Origin: Dipetalonema caudispina
Lineage: Eukaryota; Nematoda; Chromadorea; Rhabditida; Onchocercidae
Direction: 5' to 3'
DNA length: 64,000 nucleotides
Assembly: GCA_013365325.1 (NCBI GenBank)
Contig: JABVXV010000155.1
Span: forward strand, 1 to 64,000
Notes under the pieces: model-generated
The model's input: the letters and a program-made list of their open reading frames with translations, nothing else
What the model was told of the DNA's origin: nothing
Databases searched by the model: none
Translations under genes and position numbers: made by a program
In this document: positions 61,881 to 64,000 of the stretch, in pieces
Numbering within the stretch: the stretch's first letter is position 1
Layout: every line of letters begins with the position of its first letter

Positions 61881-64000
61881 ATCCTTACTTAAATACATAA
61901 TGAGAGTTGTATTTAATGAAAATTACTGAGAATAAAGAGTATTGAAAAACGTTGTAATGCTAGGCTAATTAATCTTATATAGTAATCGTTGTTTACAAAT
62001 TCAAAAATCATTTCAACAATTGGAAAAGAAATCTTCTACTCAAAACTACTTCTTCTAAATTGGATTTGAGAGATTTTTGAACAAATCTTACGGAATTAAA
62101 AAATATTACAACATTTGAAGGTGTAAATACGCAAGAATTGTACAGTGATTCATTTTAAATGGCAAAATCCGTGATCGGATCATTAACGAATGAAAAGTTC
62201 ATGGATGGAAAAAATGAAAATAAATATCAAGAAAAGAAGAAATGAATAACGCATAGATCTTAGAGATTTGGTTGCTTTCGAATCAATCGTTTTTAACTAA
62301 AAATCAATCAAATGGAAGGAGATGGGAAAAAAAAATGTATGAGAATTCAATTTTTCTCTTTTAATCAAACATATACATGACATGTGATATGAAGCTTCAG
62401 TAAACCAAAATATTATACAATATCCGGTTTTACGGATTTATTTCGGAAATAAATGGTAAAGAAATAAAGATGTTAAATTAGCAAAAACTAACCATCAAAT
62501 TATATGAAATATTTTGAAATGGAAAGGAATGAGAGAACAGTAAAGGAAATAATAATACAATGATAAGCATTTAGATTAAATATCTTTCACTGTAGTTTAA
62601 TTGATAAAAAAAAAAAGAAAAAAAAGAGAAAAGGAAAAAGAAGAAAAATGACTAATGAATAATAGGTAAATAATAGGTAAAGATTAACCGATTGAAGAAT
62701 ATCTTATGGTTTTCCAGGGTGACATTAAGAACAGATATGATTCTTGCTTCTTTTTTTTTTTTTTCATCTATTTAATACATGCAAATGCACGGCAAGCTTT
62801 CACATATGCGTTAAAAATTTTCGTTAAATTTGAATTCAATTTTTCTATATCATTCATTAAATTCCATGCAACACACGTAAATATCAATTGGTTGCAATTT
62901 TTTTACGTTTTACTTTGAACCTTACCAATTTAAACGTTTCATCTGTCTCATACTGATCCTCAAAAGAAATCTCATAAATCTATGAACAGCAACGGTATTT
63001 TTGCTAAACTATCCAAATTTCAAATCGAAAATCCTTCCACTATCAATAAAAGTTGTTGCTTAAAATATTTAACCTTCTACCTGTACATTCTTAATTACAA
63101 GCCAATGATTATTAATATTATCATATTTACGCATAAATATTCAGAGGTAGTAAAATAGAACTTCTTATTTACCATAGTATGATAATATATATGTCACATC
63201 AAACGTTCTGTTGTGACCACTTGACCAATTAGAAGACCATTTCAAAAATTGAAAGCTTAGGATACTCGAGAAGTGTATAAGTTAGAGAAGAAAGAGCAGG
63301 GTGAATAATTATGACAATTTTGATAAATTACAAATTTTACTAAACATAATGGAATATATTAAATATTTTCATCCCATTACAGAAAGGGAAAAGTATGTGA
63401 CAAAAATAATTTACAAAAAAAAAAGAAAAGAAGAGAAAAATTACAACGATCACCTGTTGAAAAAAATAACTGATGAATAAGCAAAGCAATCAAAATGTGA
63501 GGATATTTTGGGTAGCTGTGCTGTACAATTCACTGAAACTTAAACAAACTATCATCGAAACCTGAATAAATCATCAAATCTTGAACAAATCATCGAAACT
63601 TGAACAAATCATCGAGACTTGAAGAAATCATCGAAAGTCGAATAAATCGTCGGAAACTTGAACAAATTACTTATATCATTGCTAATATTACTAGTATTAT
63701 TATTAGTTGAGAATTGATATAGACAAAAAAAGTATGATCTAATATGAAAGGAAAATATTGATTAATCATGCACTAAATCATCGATAATAATAATAATAAT
63801 AGTTCTGACCTTTAGCTGATTGAAAGTTCATATTACTAAACTATGGATTGATACGGACAAAAGTATAATTAATTATGTATGATGAAATGACATAATATCA
63901 TCACATGGTAAACTGATATATGAAAAAAGATGAAGGAAGTGAAATGTAAGCATAAATAATCATAACACTAACAACGAGAAAAGAAAGACTTATAACAAAG
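61881..64000. other. AT-rich flank, no gene seen
   Basis: 5' flank of QSOX and beyond. It contains the tandem repeat at 63534-63667 and a short (AAT)n at 63783-63802. The open frame at 62706-62918 rests on a T run and lacks splice context. Confidence 0.6.
63534..63667. repeat. 19-bp tandem repeat, about seven imperfect copies
   Basis: Consensus TCATCGAAACTTGAACAAA, with substitutions and one length change among copies. It is not a multiple of three and shows no coding potential. Confidence 0.85.

Overview
The window looks like nuclear DNA of a parasitic nematode, most probably a filarial worm (inference, not proven). It is very AT-rich, packed with A/T homopolymers, and its genes are cut into short exons by introns ending in TTTCAG/TTTTAG. 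Several first coding exons follow a pyrimidine-AG acceptor with no upstream exon, as expected for spliced-leader trans-splicing. Gene models were built by hand by joining exons so that every junction keeps frame; total lengths divide by three in each complete model.

Layout. 1-114: edge of a minus-strand gene for a Gly/aromatic-rich peptide. 4169-4631: a two-exon small secreted protein (+). 6947-15273: a 19-exon gene for a protein of about 830 residues with two extended Tudor domains (+). 15.3-31.2 kb: a 16-kb gene desert of AT-rich sequence with homopolymers and degenerate repeats. 31200-34075: a six-exon rhodopsin-like GPCR (+) with unusual core motifs. 34.1-38 kb: mostly empty, with an unexplained less AT-rich island at 37.0-38.1 kb. 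37955-40886: a BTB/POZ protein (-). 41710-44064: AMP-activated protein kinase beta subunit (-), complete. 46173-46759: a small coiled-coil/acidic orphan (+). 47437-50139: a divergent ADP/ATP carrier-like mitochondrial carrier (-). 54366-61827: quiescin sulfhydryl oxidase, QSOX (-), 15 exons, complete. 61.8-64 kb: no gene seen, one 19-bp tandem repeat.

The genes do not form one pathway. AMPK beta and the ADP/ATP carrier both concern cellular energy, QSOX makes disulfides in the secretory pathway, the Tudor protein suggests germline or small-RNA biology, and the GPCR suggests neuropeptide or other ligand sensing. No CRISPR, tRNA, rRNA or intact transposon was found. The points most worth a second look are the divergent carrier (altered adenine-pocket positions and signature), the atypical GPCR, the Tudor protein with two competing splice sites, and several strong hairpins or structured segments in introns and intergenic DNA.
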